Positions 38,264-50,737 of a stretch of DNA of 64,000 nt are shown piece by piece. The number at the start of each line of letters is the position of its first letter. Position 1 is the first letter of the stretch. This DNA comes from Apostichopus japonicus (Eukaryota > Echinodermata > Holothuroidea > Aspidochirotida > Stichopodidae). Under the pieces are notes generated by a model, which had not been told where the DNA came from, searched no databases, and was given only the letters and a program-made list of their open reading frames with translations. The DNA lies in contig NC_092578.1 in assembly GCF_037975245.1 (NCBI RefSeq), positions 17,197,321 to 17,261,320 of the forward strand, in the 5' to 3' direction. The position numbers and the translations under genes are program-made.

Positions 38264-41200
38264 ACAGTATAAAGTCACCTTATTTTCTGGTTTAAGTAAG
38301 AATGCATGGATTCACTCACCATAGTATGAACGTATTATAATGAATAGTACAATTACATCATTGAAAGGATAAAATCAGTTGAAATTTTTTTTTTATGAAA
38401 TAATAATAAAAGAATAAATAATATGGGAAAGAAAATGCAATTGAAGGAACAACCTTTGCGCAAAGAGAACAGCAACAAAGAACTTCGACAACACTGAACG
38501 CATCATAGCGAGGAAACTAGCAGCTTTGACGCCAGATATAATCACAACCACGTTTCATTATTTTAACTTCCACTGACATAATGTTTCACAGACCGTTCCG
38601 CTTGCAGGAATAGTATGAAGGTCTGAGGAAGTTCGAACTCATCCAGTGACGTGACTTGTACTATTTGGGGGGGGGGGGGATGACTTTGCAGAGCAATGTA
38701 CTTAACGACCAGTGGTTTTTTGCTTCCAATCTATTTAATAAATATCGTTTTCCAAGGTAAATAACTACTGCATATATTGGTTATTTTGGTTTGACAAATA
38801 AATAAATATGGTGCAATAAATTTGGTCAAAGGAACAACGGGATTTTGAACCAGTTACCGACGCCATGAATGGAAGACCTAAGCTCTGCCAGAAAATTGCT
38901 AGAATCCATAAACCCTCCATGCACTTGCAAAGTTTGAATGCCCCCCCCCCCCCGCCCCCTCCCCTTCTCATCCACCCTAAAATTGGTGGCAATCTTCCTT
39001 CAAAAATTATTGTAGATGTAAGTAAGCAAGTTGTATTCGAGTTTATTATCAACAGATATACATGCAGCCAGGTAAATTTTAGATGTTTTACATGTTGATA
39101 CAGCTAATGAATCATTAGTTAAAAGTAAATCGAATCACTGACCAGGGAGCTGTTATGGAACATAACAACTTCCTGTACTGACTCTGTGAAATACATGTCC
39201 TTAAAATTGCTGTTCCACGTCGAACCGTTAATCGGTAGAGATCGGCCGTATATAACCCCGGGCTGAATACCTATCATAGATTGATACTAATCCCAGTTAT
39301 AGGAAATGGTTAGACGAAAAAGAAATTATAGAATACATGCATGGGTGTTAAAGATATCCGTAGTTTTTGAATTCGGATTCGCGGGAGACATTCATTGCCA
39401 ACGACGTTGCACATGGTTCCAGTTAATTCCAGCTGAGTAACGCTGTCAGACTCATATGTGTGTTTGAGCCGCTACAGAATTAATTGCTCTGTTTTAGGAC
39501 AGGTATTTGGTTGTAAACCAGAGGGTGCACCCCACTTGGAACCCTATTTTACAGATGTATGTTTGATAATTATTTTCTTGGATCATATATAATTGCTAGT
39601 TTCAAGCCGTTGTGGATTGCGTTATTCATTATATACAACCAGGGGCTGAATCATCGACTAAGTGAATACTATTATAAGGGTCAATAGAATTAATTGTGAA
39701 AGTTCGTCATCGGCGAGGTTTTGGATATGAAATACTGAAGTTGAAAACACTCGAAAAAAAGAAAGAGAAAAAAATCCATCATGCTGTACAGTGGTAAGTA
39801 TTTACAAAGCTGAATTGCTATTTATTCGTTAATGTGTAACCTCTGTGAGTATAGCACAGTGAGCCAATTACGTGATGAACAGTAAAATATTGGTTGAACA
39901 GTATAGGCCTATATATACCTTTCAAAAGCTACAGTAATATAGTATGAATTGTAGTATGATTGACGATTGAAGAAAACGTACACAGGTAAGGTACACCTCG
40001 AAACGTCACTTTATGTTTAACGCATCCAATGAAAACTACAAGGTACCAAGATACGGCCTAAATCATTTCGACAGAGGCTAACAAGTTCGCAAAGGATGAG
40101 AAAATATAAATGTGTAGCATACCGCCGTATAATAGTTTGTCGGTCTTGTACGAAAACAACGGCTGTAAAACCCTTGCTCTAAACTTAACAGGAACAAGCA
40201 TCTGGTTTTATCCGATGTCGGAAATAGATCTCTTAGTTAGAAAGAGAGAGAAGGTTTGAAACGCGTCGTTCTAGCATAGTTACCTGTTTTCGTCGTGAAG
40301 GAATTGCACTCGTAATTGTACTCGATGTGTTTGATACTAGTACAATGTTACATAAACTACTCCTATACTCAAGAAATATTGAATAGTATATAGTATAGGT
40401 AATTATAGGTACTTACTCGTACTCTTACTTGTACATGGGTACTCATAAATGGTACTATAAATGGTACTATAAATAGTGATTGTTATAGGCCTTTACTTAT
40501 GCTATATATTCGTACTCAAACTGTTGTACTAAGTTAAAGTCTGCTGAGGGGTATCGATTATGTGTGACCATATGGCAGACTACAAAGGCTTGGTAAAAAA
40601 AAAATTGATTTGATAAATGCCTATTTTTTATCTGTTTTATGCAATTTTACCTCATCACATTAATTGCGAGTAATTCTATGCAGCCTGTTATTTCTTCTAA
40701 ATTTCGTTTTCTTGTTATTGATATGCAGATTTTTTTTTCATTTTTAAACAAAATATTATTCGATAGTAGAATCCCATGTCCAGTGCAGTTACAGCATTTG
40801 GACTATAGCTGTACGTTCAAGTCCGGAAAAAAAATGAATAAAAACAAAAATCACCTTAGATTTTGCAATTTTCTTTCGATTAATTTTACTGCATGTAGTT
40901 AATACAGAAATGAGAAAGTGTCTGGGCGACGAAATTGTTAGAATCGAAAGAAATCATTTATAAAATTCACTGATTGACATTCATCACAGGAATAAGAATC
41001 TAGGACTATAATTTCTTAACTTTGACCAATCCCAGTTATACATAGTTTCAGGTACCGTAAGACTCGGGGTGTTTGACACGACATTGTCGGCCAAACGCCA
41101 ACAACTACCTCAAAGATTTTCGGCATTGCGAATAAAATAGAAATAAATTATGATGGTTGTTTACTGGAAGTTCTTACTCAAAAATTACTCTATTCCAAAA

Positions 41201-41357
41201 TGTTTAAAGGAGTGCAGTATCAGGGATGGAGTGAGGAGAGGGGGGGGGGGGGGGGGGTCAAGAGGGGAAGATATATACAACAAAATATCTCAATGAGTCT
41301 ATAGCAATATTTTGACAGTATATACTGTAAAGCTCGATCAATGGTGACCATTATTCC
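38264..41357. other. Intergenic, no gene seen
   Basis: G-run 38669-38679, C-run 38941-38953, G-run 41242-41257. A hairpin of the GTTGTTAT family lies at 39143-39175. Many GTAC/TACT words occur at 40320-40530. No coding region is supported. Confidence 0.45.
39143..39175. repeat. GTTGTTAT-family hairpin
   Basis: CAGGGAGCTGTTATG, short loop, then CATAACAACTTCCTG: an imperfect hairpin closely matching the one at 8455. Confidence 0.55.
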
Positions 41358-41893
41358 TTTTCTACATGTAAATGTTTGACGTGTGTAACTCGGTAGGTGA
41401 ACATGTACGTGTTTAACGTATATACCTATATAGGTAAACATGTTAGTATTTAACGTGTGTACCTCTTTAAGTAAACATGTACGTGTTTATCGTGTGTACC
41501 TCTTTAAGTAAACATGTACATGGTTAACATGTATACCTCGGTTTGTAAACATGTACATGTTTCACGTGGATACCTCTGTATTTAAGCATGTACATGTTTA
41601 ACGTACCTCGGTAGGTAAACATGTACCTGTTCAATGTGTGTACCTCTATAAGTAAACATGTACATGTTTAGCGTATAACTCCATAGGTAAACATGTACAT
41701 GTTTAACGTGTTTACCTCTGTAGGTCAACATGTAGATGTTTTAACGTATATACCTGTATAGGTAAACATGTATATTTAACGTGTGTACCTCTTATAAGTA
41801 ATCATACACATGTTTAACATGTTTACCTCGGTAGGTAAACATGTACATGTTTTAATGCATATACCTTTATAGGTAAACATATATTGCGTGTAC
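41358..41893. repeat. Palindromic 37-bp minisatellite, about 15 copies
   Basis: The unit is about GTAAACATGTACATGTTTAA followed by CGTGTGTACCTCTATAG. The core AACATGTACATGTT is self-complementary, so each unit can form a cruciform arm. About fifteen units are seen, with small length changes between 33 and 39 bp. Confidence 0.85.
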
Positions 41894-43318
41894 ACATACA
41901 CGGGAGAATTCTGCTAATGGTTGTTTAGTGTTTGTTCGATTGTGTTGAAGATAGGAACTACAAAGCTTCGGAATATTAATGGCTAGTATTATATGTTATG
42001 CTGTTTAGTATTGTAGGAGTCTATGTGTTGAAAGAACGAAATCCTTGTAAAATTTACTGTACACTCAAGTACTTCGCCTCTTATGTAACGTTTTTTTTTG
42101 GGGGGGGGGCGGGGGCGTTATATTTGTCAGTCTGGTGGTATCAAAACCGAACCTAATCATTCGAGGTTAGACAGGGTCCCCACTGAGGAGTGCTGAGGGT
42201 TGCCCTAGTAATTTTCACAGCAATGAGTTTCACTCGGTAAGCCACCGCCACATGTGTCCAAATTCATCACCACTGAAGTTTGGTGGGCACACTTACCCCC
42301 CTCCTACCGCCATCTCAGACTTCGAGGTTGCTGAATGATGTAAGGTTACCTCAAAACATATAACATATTGCTTTATTCTATTAAAAAAAACAAAAGCTGT
42401 GCATGGTAGCGAGCAGAAGTTTATATACGTCATGGGACGTAAATTGTTTGTTTTGGGTTATAACGAGTTAAAACGTTTAACTCCATGATCAAACGCTGCC
42501 GGCATTAAGACTTGCAAACTATGAGCAGGGAGTTGCTATGGCTCCCTGCTATGAGGAACGAAAATGTTGTTAACGACAGATAAATATTAAGGGATGGGGG
42601 CGGGGAGTATCTATGTACATATCTGTAAATATTATCCGAATTGGTCACATTAACACAAAGCGATTATGTGCCTTTCTTGTAATATATATACAGACAAATT
42701 TCCGATCACATTGGACTTATCTTCTCGTCTTAACAAACATATACAGGCCTGTTCCATGATAAACCAAGCATTGTTGCCTAAAAGACTACTATTTCTTTAG
42801 CGAGTCTTCCACGCTTTCTTTGTCATTCTGTAGGCCTATATATATAGAGATTTGCCCTATAAATTATATTATTGTCTATATGTAGGCCTGGCGAGAGGAA
42901 GGTGGTGGTCAGGGGCTGCAGCCACGCCATCCCGGGGTCAATGCGGGTGCCAGAGGAATTGTGAAGCTGGCCTGGAAAATATGGGATATCTCACGAGTTC
43001 AAAATAAGGCCGGTGATATAATTGTCTCTGTGGCCTGCCGTGGCTATTCATGCATGTGTCTATTTGGCTAGACATTTCCTAAGTAAAACAACCTTATATA
43101 GCCGTGAAACTTCACCCTGATTTAACTTTTTGGAAACCAGTCTTACTTTCAACAGAGGCTACTTTCGTGTCAAACTCTAAAGCTCACTCATCTGTAAAAA
43201 CTAATCGAGTTTAAAATTATTAACAAAAGTTATAACATGTCAAAACCTTCGAGTCGGTTCGTTGAGCAGACTTGTGACTTGAGTACAACAACATGAGTAC
43301 GAGGGCACCTCCGCCTCC
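41894..43318. other. Intergenic, no gene seen
   Basis: T-run to G-run junction at 42091-42108, a hairpin at 42525-42549, otherwise unremarkable. No coding region is supported. Confidence 0.45.
42525..42549. repeat. Short GCAGGGAG/CTCCCTGC hairpin
   Basis: GCAGGGAG-TTGCTATGG-CTCCCTGC, flanked by ATGA and TATGAG. It is a shortened relative of the hairpins at 8455 and 39143. Confidence 0.5.
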
Positions 43319-43319
43319 C

Positions 43320-44045
43320 TCCAAGTGCCCCGAGTATTAACTTTGCACTAGTTCCTATACTATATATGCAAAGTGACCCGAGTGTACCTAAGTTTGCACT
43401 AGTTCCTATACTATATATGAAAAGTGCCCCGAGTACTTAAGTTTGTACTACTTCTATACTACACATGCAAAGTGTCCCGAGTATACCTAAGTTTGCACTA
43501 GTTCCTCTGCAATATATGCAAAATGCCACGAGTATACCTAAGATTGCACTATAGTTCCTATAATATATATGCAATTGGCCCGAGTATACCTAAGTATGCA
43601 TTAGTTCTTATAATATATATGCAAAGTGCCCGAGTATACCTAAGTTTGCAATTAGTTCCTATAATATATATGCAAAGTGCCCCGAGTGTACCTAAGTTTT
43701 CACTAGTTTCTATAATATATATGCAAAGTGCCCGAGTATACCTAAGTTTGCACTAATTCCCATAATATATATGCAAAGTGCCCGAGTATACCAAAGTTCG
43801 CACTAGTTCCTATGATATATTTGCAAAGTGACCCTAGTATACCTAGGTTTGCACTAGTTCCTATAATATAAATGCAAAGTGCCCGAGTACTTAAGTTTGC
43901 ACTAGTTTCTATATGCAAAGTGCCCCGAGTACCTAAGTTTGCACTAGTTCCTATACTACCGTATATATGCAAATTGAATGGCCCGAGTATACCTAAGTTT
44001 GCACTAGTTTCTATAATATATATGCAAAGTGCCCGAGTACCACCA
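43320..44045. repeat. About 50-bp minisatellite, about 14-15 copies
   Basis: The unit is AAGTGCCCGAGTATACCTAA then GTTTGCACTAGTTCCTATAA and TATATATGC. Copies vary from 43 to 56 bp. Frames giving Y-MQSARV repeats come from it and have no sign of being a protein. Confidence 0.87.
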
Positions 44046-45294
44046 GTACAGAGTACAAATCAATAAGAGCGGTTACGAGTATACAGGTAACTATACTAGA
44101 GTACATGCAAAGGCGAGTACGGACTCATTTTACAAGTTTGCCAGTTTGTAACAGGTACAACACAAACTTTAACTGTAAATTTTCAGACAGACTTTAGGCA
44201 CAAAATTGATTTTGATATGTCATATAGATCCTCGTTCATAAACACTTATAACAGTCAAAGTTGTATATATCTACAACTCCTTTTTATTTTATTTTTCACA
44301 AATGACCCTTTAGCCATCCGAGGCTCTTCGATTACAGTGACTGGACAACATAGTCTAACACATAGACCTACAGTATCAGGTCAGTTCCTCAGATACAAAA
44401 GAGAGGAAAAAAAGAACCAACACCTATACAAAAATATTATGACCTCAAATCAGATGATTACCATATGTTGTCAATGACAAATGGTGGTGGTTGTAATGTA
44501 AGGGTGCTCTGTTATTCATGTGAAGTTAAAGTTATATATATTTATAATTATTAATTATAATTAATTGGATTAACATTAACATTGAGGTCTGCGCTGGGGA
44601 GCAGACGTCATCATGAAAGGCAATTCCAGATATGTAGCATAATTTAGCGTTAAATATCTCAGAGAACGCGGGAATTGCTATAATAGCAATATAAAACGCT
44701 CAAGTTAATATATCGCTAGAAGTTAAGATGGGGCCTGGGGTCCGACGTTACACTATATAATAATGATAAGCTGTCTTATTGAACTTCGTGAATCAATAAA
44801 CCTATAAGCATATTCGATTTGCGTTGCCATAACTGTTCACTAAACCATTATGGTTATCATTTTCAAGCCGACACATTCCATCACAATTTCTTAACCATGT
44901 CAGCAAATAAAGAACTTTAGAATTTTAATTGCTATGGATTCTTACCTTGATCCAATCGCGTTCCTCATCTCAAGTTTTATGTACTTATAACCAAACAAAT
45001 TTTGTTTCGCTAAACCTTCTGTTCGTGCTTAAATCTGAAGAACAATTACACAACAGACATTTGAAACAGAAAGCACTTTCAGTAAAATCACACGCGATTA
45101 TATATCTCACTTTGACACACTGTGAAATATCGTTCAGGTTACGTCATAACTCTATCTACGTACGTGATAACTCGCATGCACATACTGTAACAAAGTGGAT
45201 TGGAGTACGCACAAGAAGTAAGAAAAAAATGCTGTGTATATTGTATATGCTCGTACAATGGAGAGCCAAGAACGGGGATGAGGGCCGGCACCAG
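44046..45294. other. Intergenic, no gene seen
   Basis: AT-rich with no supported gene. The 152-codon frame at 44929-45387 ends in the purine repeat and is not convincing. Confidence 0.4.
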
Positions 45295-45295
45295 G

Positions 45296-45382
45296 GAGGG
45301 GGGAGGGGAGGGGAGGGGGAGGGGGAGGGGGAGGGGGAGGGGAAGGGGGAGGGGGAGGGGAAGGGGGAGGGGGAGGGGAAGG
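45296..45382 (+). repeat. GGGGGA/GGGGA purine microsatellite
   Basis: About 85 bp of GGGGGA units on the plus strand, giving Pro/Ser- or Glu/Gly-rich frames by translation. Long G-runs suggest quadruplex potential. Confidence 0.9.
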
Positions 45383-48300
45383 ATTGATGTAGACGATTGC
45401 ATCATATGAAACAAGATGGCTGCATTTGTTAAGTCGATATTTTACAGCCTGGTATAACCAACTCATGTGGTCAGTATTAGCAAAGAGTAACGGAATAATT
45501 GATTATATTGGCGGAGAGGAAAGAAAAGTGGTTAGGCGATGTTCAAACCGAGTTCACTTTAACCCAGGGCAAAATTAACACAGACACAGCTAAGGGAATA
45601 GAAAGATTTTAGTTTTACCAAATATGCGTAAACAAAATTTCATGTTGTCAGTGGTTTAACAAAATTAATAATTGAGATAAACACTCTTAGCAATAATATA
45701 TAATTTACAGTTGACCCATGGAAATATATTTCATTTCAGTTTAGGAAGAAGAAGAAAAGTTACAAAATTTCTGCATTTTTCTCACGTGATTAATGCAAGC
45801 TAATAAAAGAATTGCAGAGGCGCCTTTTTTTCTTCTTTTTCATTTAGCATTTTTTAAATGTCATACCGGTAATTGCTTACAGAATAATAACTTCAATAAC
45901 TTCTGCTTTAGAAACTATTTAAAGAAAAGTAAAATACAATACACATTGGATGTAAGGTCATAAAAAAGAAGCTGTTTTCAATATCATTGGCAGCTTGTCA
46001 AGAATCTGTGTACATGAAAATGCTTTCGAAACTAGTACCGGGTACCGTACCTTGTAAATTAGGATTGTCAGCGATGATCACATGACACCATATTAACCAA
46101 TCGTGAGCCACGACTAAAAATAACAGATAGAAAAGGGATTGTAGAATAAAGGAATACATATTTCATTGGTTTCATTAGTGAAATAAAAACCCTGTCGAGA
46201 CATTTTTGTATTATGTTGTGGAATAACGGACGAGGTATAGTCGCTGGACTCACCACACTGTCATATAGCAGTTGTACCTATCCTAACATATACTGTGCAC
46301 TTAATAATCTGGGCTGAATCTATGCGTGTCGGCATTACCTCACGAACAGGGGCGGACTGGGTAATCAAACGCTATCGGCTCAGCCTGTCTGCACTACTCC
46401 AGCCAGCCGCACGGGCTGTTTTTATACAGACGGCGCGCCAACGCATTTCGCGACCAAGAGTAAATCGGAAGCTCAACTCAGAGGTGAAATCGGGGCCTCG
46501 GATCCAGCGGTCCAGTGGTCCAGCGGTCCAGCGGTCCGAGCCCGTAAAACATTAAGCCAACCTCCTCCTACTCCCCATTCTGCCGCCACTCCCTGCTCAT
46601 TACGCTTACGGTTAGTTAATTTTGGACTTATTTTCTTACGAACTCGACATACCTCCCTGTTTTTGCAAAGAATCACTTTTTAAATTTGGGGAGAAATTGA
46701 ATAAATGTTATACGATTGATTAAATGAATTAACTAGCCCCCTTTAAAAGTCAACGAACTTTAATCATTTCTTGCTTTGTTGATTCATTAACAGATGATGA
46801 ATAGATCTAACTTATGAAAGATGATTTGTGAAGGAAACAAAAACTTCTTATTTCGTTAATGACATAAACGAATTTATCTACTTATATAGAGGATGTGCTT
46901 TTATATATTAAGTCCCTTTCATGAAATATCATTTCACTTTGATCTCTTTCCCATTTGAAATGGTTCGGTTTGCATGTAGCTATATCGATAGACAATGGGG
47001 TGGGGAGGGGAGGGGGGTTGGCTGTGCACAAAGGACCATTCTTTCACTATATAGAAGAGGATGTTTTAGCACTTTTAATATAATTAAAGTACCTCTCTGC
47101 GCTTAGTCCATAATTTTTCGCATATTGTTTGTATTATTCCTACATAATATTACAGGCAATTGATCAAATAATCCACTAGTTTAATTCACACAAACGAAAG
47201 GTTAAAGATGAAGGAATGAAGGATTTCGATTCGATTCTAAATATTTCGTCACCAACTACATTTCATGTTAAAAATAATCATGACCAAACTTGACGAGAAG
47301 AGGGGTGGAGGGGGTGGGGTGTGGCTAGGAGGCAAGGATTCTCAGCCAATGGTCAATAAGGGGCCGGTGGGAATGTGGAGGAGCTTGGGGACATATGGAG
47401 GAAAATATGGGGAAAAGAACGGGGTATACCATTCACTCAAGGAACCCTTGACGTCGTTGTCCTCGGGGCCCGATCGGGCCCTGGAAGTCTCTGATCACGG
47501 CACACATATACGTAGCAAATTCGAAGATTTTTAATATTTCCCATTTAAACATCATTATTTGATTGGAAACGTGTATATAGTCATGCTATATATAGTAAAT
47601 TTTGTTATTATAATATTTTAAATCAACCCGAAAAGGGGTAGAACTTAAAAATTTAGTTAATCATAGAAAAGGAGTTTTGGTCGTGTTTTTCAATTTAAGT
47701 CTCTGGGTTTGTTTTACTTTTAATATTTTCATCACAAAAGTAAATATGTACATGTTATATGTAAATATGCTGAAACTTGGAAGTGATGTTAGGAACGACA
47801 TTCTTTTAACAACAACATTGGTAAACCTGACCCATAAAAGAAAAAAAAAGAAAAAATATGAATATACTAAGAAAAGAAACATTTAACACTTCAATAAAAA
47901 AAATATTTAGTTAATTTGTTCAAATCTCCAGTCCGAGTGATGTATAGGGACATCTGTAACATATGTATCACCCTAACGGATTAGTGGAATTATTCATGCT
48001 GTTTGAAGGAAGGTTTCATCAAATGCACCTTTACAAACAGATAATTGCCGGTTGTGAAATGCGATAAACTTGAAAGGGCTTTGTATGTGTGTTTGTGTGT
48101 GTGTGTGTGTGTGGGGATTAAACATTTTACAACTCACGTATTAAAAATAGCAAGATGGTTGTAACCACAAAATACACATTTCGTAAGTTTGGTTTCCAGC
48201 TATGTCAATATTATTTGCACGGTTAGGTCATCATAACGTAATGTTATACCAACGACTTTAGGTCAAACTTGGGGCTTCAATTAAGAGCGATTACTATACA

Positions 48301-49115
48301 TGAGTGCTTCTTGGTTGCTTGATGTTATCTGTTAATAGGTATATTGTTTTATGGTACTTCAATTAACATTTGACACTGTGCGCATGGTGTTTCAATTGGC
48401 CCATCATTATACGGAACCGTTAAAGGGACTACGATATGTATAGGTGACAGAAAAAAAAAGGCTAGATAAGGCTTTAAAATGATCACAAAAGTTTCTTAAA
48501 TATTTTTAAGCATTTGTTGATTAAAATTAATTTGCTTGATATTCCCAATTTTGTGACAATTTTGTGTGTGTGCATGTGTGAATGTGTATTCATAAGAATT
48601 CATGGCGGGATAAAAAGCAATGTATTCTTCACTGAATTTTGTTACGATTAAATGATTTTTCTTAGTTTTTTGCCTCCTGTTATGTTTTTATTATTATTAT
48701 TTTTTGGCTTTGTTTTTTGAGTCCCTTTAAGTAGACGCCGCCAGTTAAAACGTTTGATACGGAACAGGATGTAACAGCTTCAAATATCAATACTTATTTT
48801 AAAAGGTCTAGATTACATCCATATCGATGAATGCATACAGGAGTTGAATTGAAGTATCATAGAAATATGATAGGCTAAGTTTTACCGAACATACAGCAAA
48901 GGTGTTAGTACAATCACCGGTTAGGCCTAATTCCAACTTTTTTTTGTCGCGGACAGAAATATTTCGTGTTCATATATCATTTTTCTTGATTGTGGAATAC
49001 GGTGGAGTATATAGCTACCTGCATGTCAGGTAAACTAAAAAAAGTTATAGTTACCAAGCATCGTGTTTAATTACAAACATTTGCTGGTATAAGGCGCACA
49101 CCGTATACTAAATAG
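45383..49115. other. Intergenic, no gene seen
   Basis: It includes CCAGCGGTCCAGTGGTCCAG short tandem repeats (46503-46535), a G-rich tract at 46998-47018, a GT microsatellite (48093-48112) and A/T runs. No coding region is supported. Confidence 0.4.
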
Positions 49116-49600
49116 TATCCATATGGCAAGCCATGTGGGACAAACACTGCATAATATATCCGCGTATTAATTGGAATTTATACGCGTATTAATTGGAATA
49201 TATACGCGTATATATTATTAGCCAATCATATGGCTTAAATATATCCGCGTATTAATTCGAATATATTCACGTATTAATTCGAATATATACACGTATTAAT
49301 TCTAATATATACACGTATTAATTCGAATATATACACGTATTAAATAAAATAAATATGGGGATTAAATCCAATATATGCACGGATTAATTAGAGTTACACG
49401 AAAAAAAAAAACATTTCCGCTCTTGCTGTGTACATATGCCAACGATAAATGTTTTGGCGGGCTCGCGAGATCGCTTCAAAAAGCGAAACTTTACACATAT
49501 AGGCTATAACACATATATTCGAATTAATACGCGTATATATTCGAATTAATACGCGGATATATTATGCAGTGTTTGTCCCACATGGCTTGCCATATATCCA
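49116..49600. mobile_element. MITE with 51-bp perfect terminal inverted repeats
   Basis: The element spans 49122-49594 (473 bp). Its first 51 bases, beginning TATGGCAAGCCATGTGGGAC, are the exact complement of its last 51. TATCCA flanks both sides (49116-49121 and 49595-49600), consistent with a target-site duplication. The inner part is made of diverged 26-bp units containing CGCGTATTAATTCGAATATA. The non-repetitive centre is about 49370-49510 and encodes nothing. Superfamily is not assigned. Confidence 0.8.
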
Positions 49601-50737
49601 AGGTATAAGTCAACTAACACGCTCATTGTGTTTCAGTGTCACCTGTTGATCGCTTTCGAAATGTATGTGAAACATACATACACACACAGACGGACGGACA
49701 AAATATAAAATGCAGACATTTTAAGCCAAGGTACTAACTTGTCATGTACTTTGCAATGAATTTTTATTTTTATTATTATTATTATTTTTTTTTATCTTAC
49801 AATGGACAACTGATGAAGTAATATGCCATATGAATAAAACCAAGGAGCGCCCAAAAAAAATATGACTCTATTGAAAAAAGACTTCAGCACAAATATCATT
49901 ATTTTGAGTTATTGGAGGAATTTAATAATGATAACATTTCCGGCTTAAAATATATAAATGATAAATCTTTGCATTCCTTTCGCAACTTTTTATACTTTTA
50001 TTCTTTTTTTGTTTTTGCTCTGCAGATCTATCATGAGATTAAAAACGACTGGTTACTTTTCGGATCAAGTCTACAATATTGATTGACGTCATTGAATACA
50101 GCGACAAGTCCCGGTGATAGTAAGGTATACGCCAGAATCGTTATTAACATTTGTTCAGGAAATATTAAAAGTCGAATAAAGACTCAAAAGGCGGACATTA
50201 TTTGGTATTAATCAACCAGTTTCGTGTCGCTGTTTGTGTTATTAGGGATTATTGCCCTATACACTTTGTTCTATGTAAACGGTTGCTGTAGTAACCACAA
50301 ACATTAAGCATTTAATAGGCCTTTTCAATACATGACAGTCTTTTCATCGACTTCCCAGGTGTCTATAACATTATCATTAACACATTAACTTAATTTCGTT
50401 TTGCCATCGGATAGAACTAAATGTGGAGAAAGAGGGGGTTTTGTGGATTACGAAAAAAGAAAGAAATCTCGACCCTTCAGCTACGGTTTTGAATGTCTTT
50501 TCATGCGACGAGCTAAAATAAAATAAAATATTATTTTTTTCACTTTTTTTTTTAAATTTTAAAATTGGAATACACAATTTTCCCAGTGATATTTTCAATG
50601 CTGTATCACTGTCGCTAATCCTATCATGGTGCTTGAAGCTAACTAACTTGACTTGAGTAATTTTTTTCGCTTCGAGGCTTTTGTTCATTCTCGTCTTTTT
50701 ATATTTATAACGACGAAGATAACAAACGTGAGACAAG
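49601..50737 (+). promoter_or_regulatory. Upstream region of the GPCR gene, with CRE palindrome and possible UTR acceptor
   Basis: A strong polypyrimidine-AG, TTGTTTTTGCTCTGCAG, ends at 50025 and could be the acceptor of a 5' UTR exon running into the receptor ORF. TGACGTCA, the consensus CREB/ATF palindrome, is at 50084-50091, about 650 bp before the ATG. No TATA box is evident. The 196-codon minus-strand frame over 50377-50967 overlaps the receptor start and is treated as a shadow. Confidence 0.35.

Noticed and set aside
37920-38278. Long Tyr/Cys/Leu frames on the minus strand
   Set aside because: Produced by the ATAAC pentanucleotide array.
43320-44045. CRISPR-like repeat array
   Set aside because: Units are contiguous without unique spacers, diverged, and the genome is eukaryotic; the same holds for 12817-13141 and 41358-41893.
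45139-45466. Proline-rich and glycine/arginine-rich frames
   Set aside because: Translation of the GGGGGA microsatellite in different frames.
46346-46360. AGGGGCGGACTGGGT as a hAT terminus
   Set aside because: Looks like some hAT ends, but no inverted partner was found within several kb.
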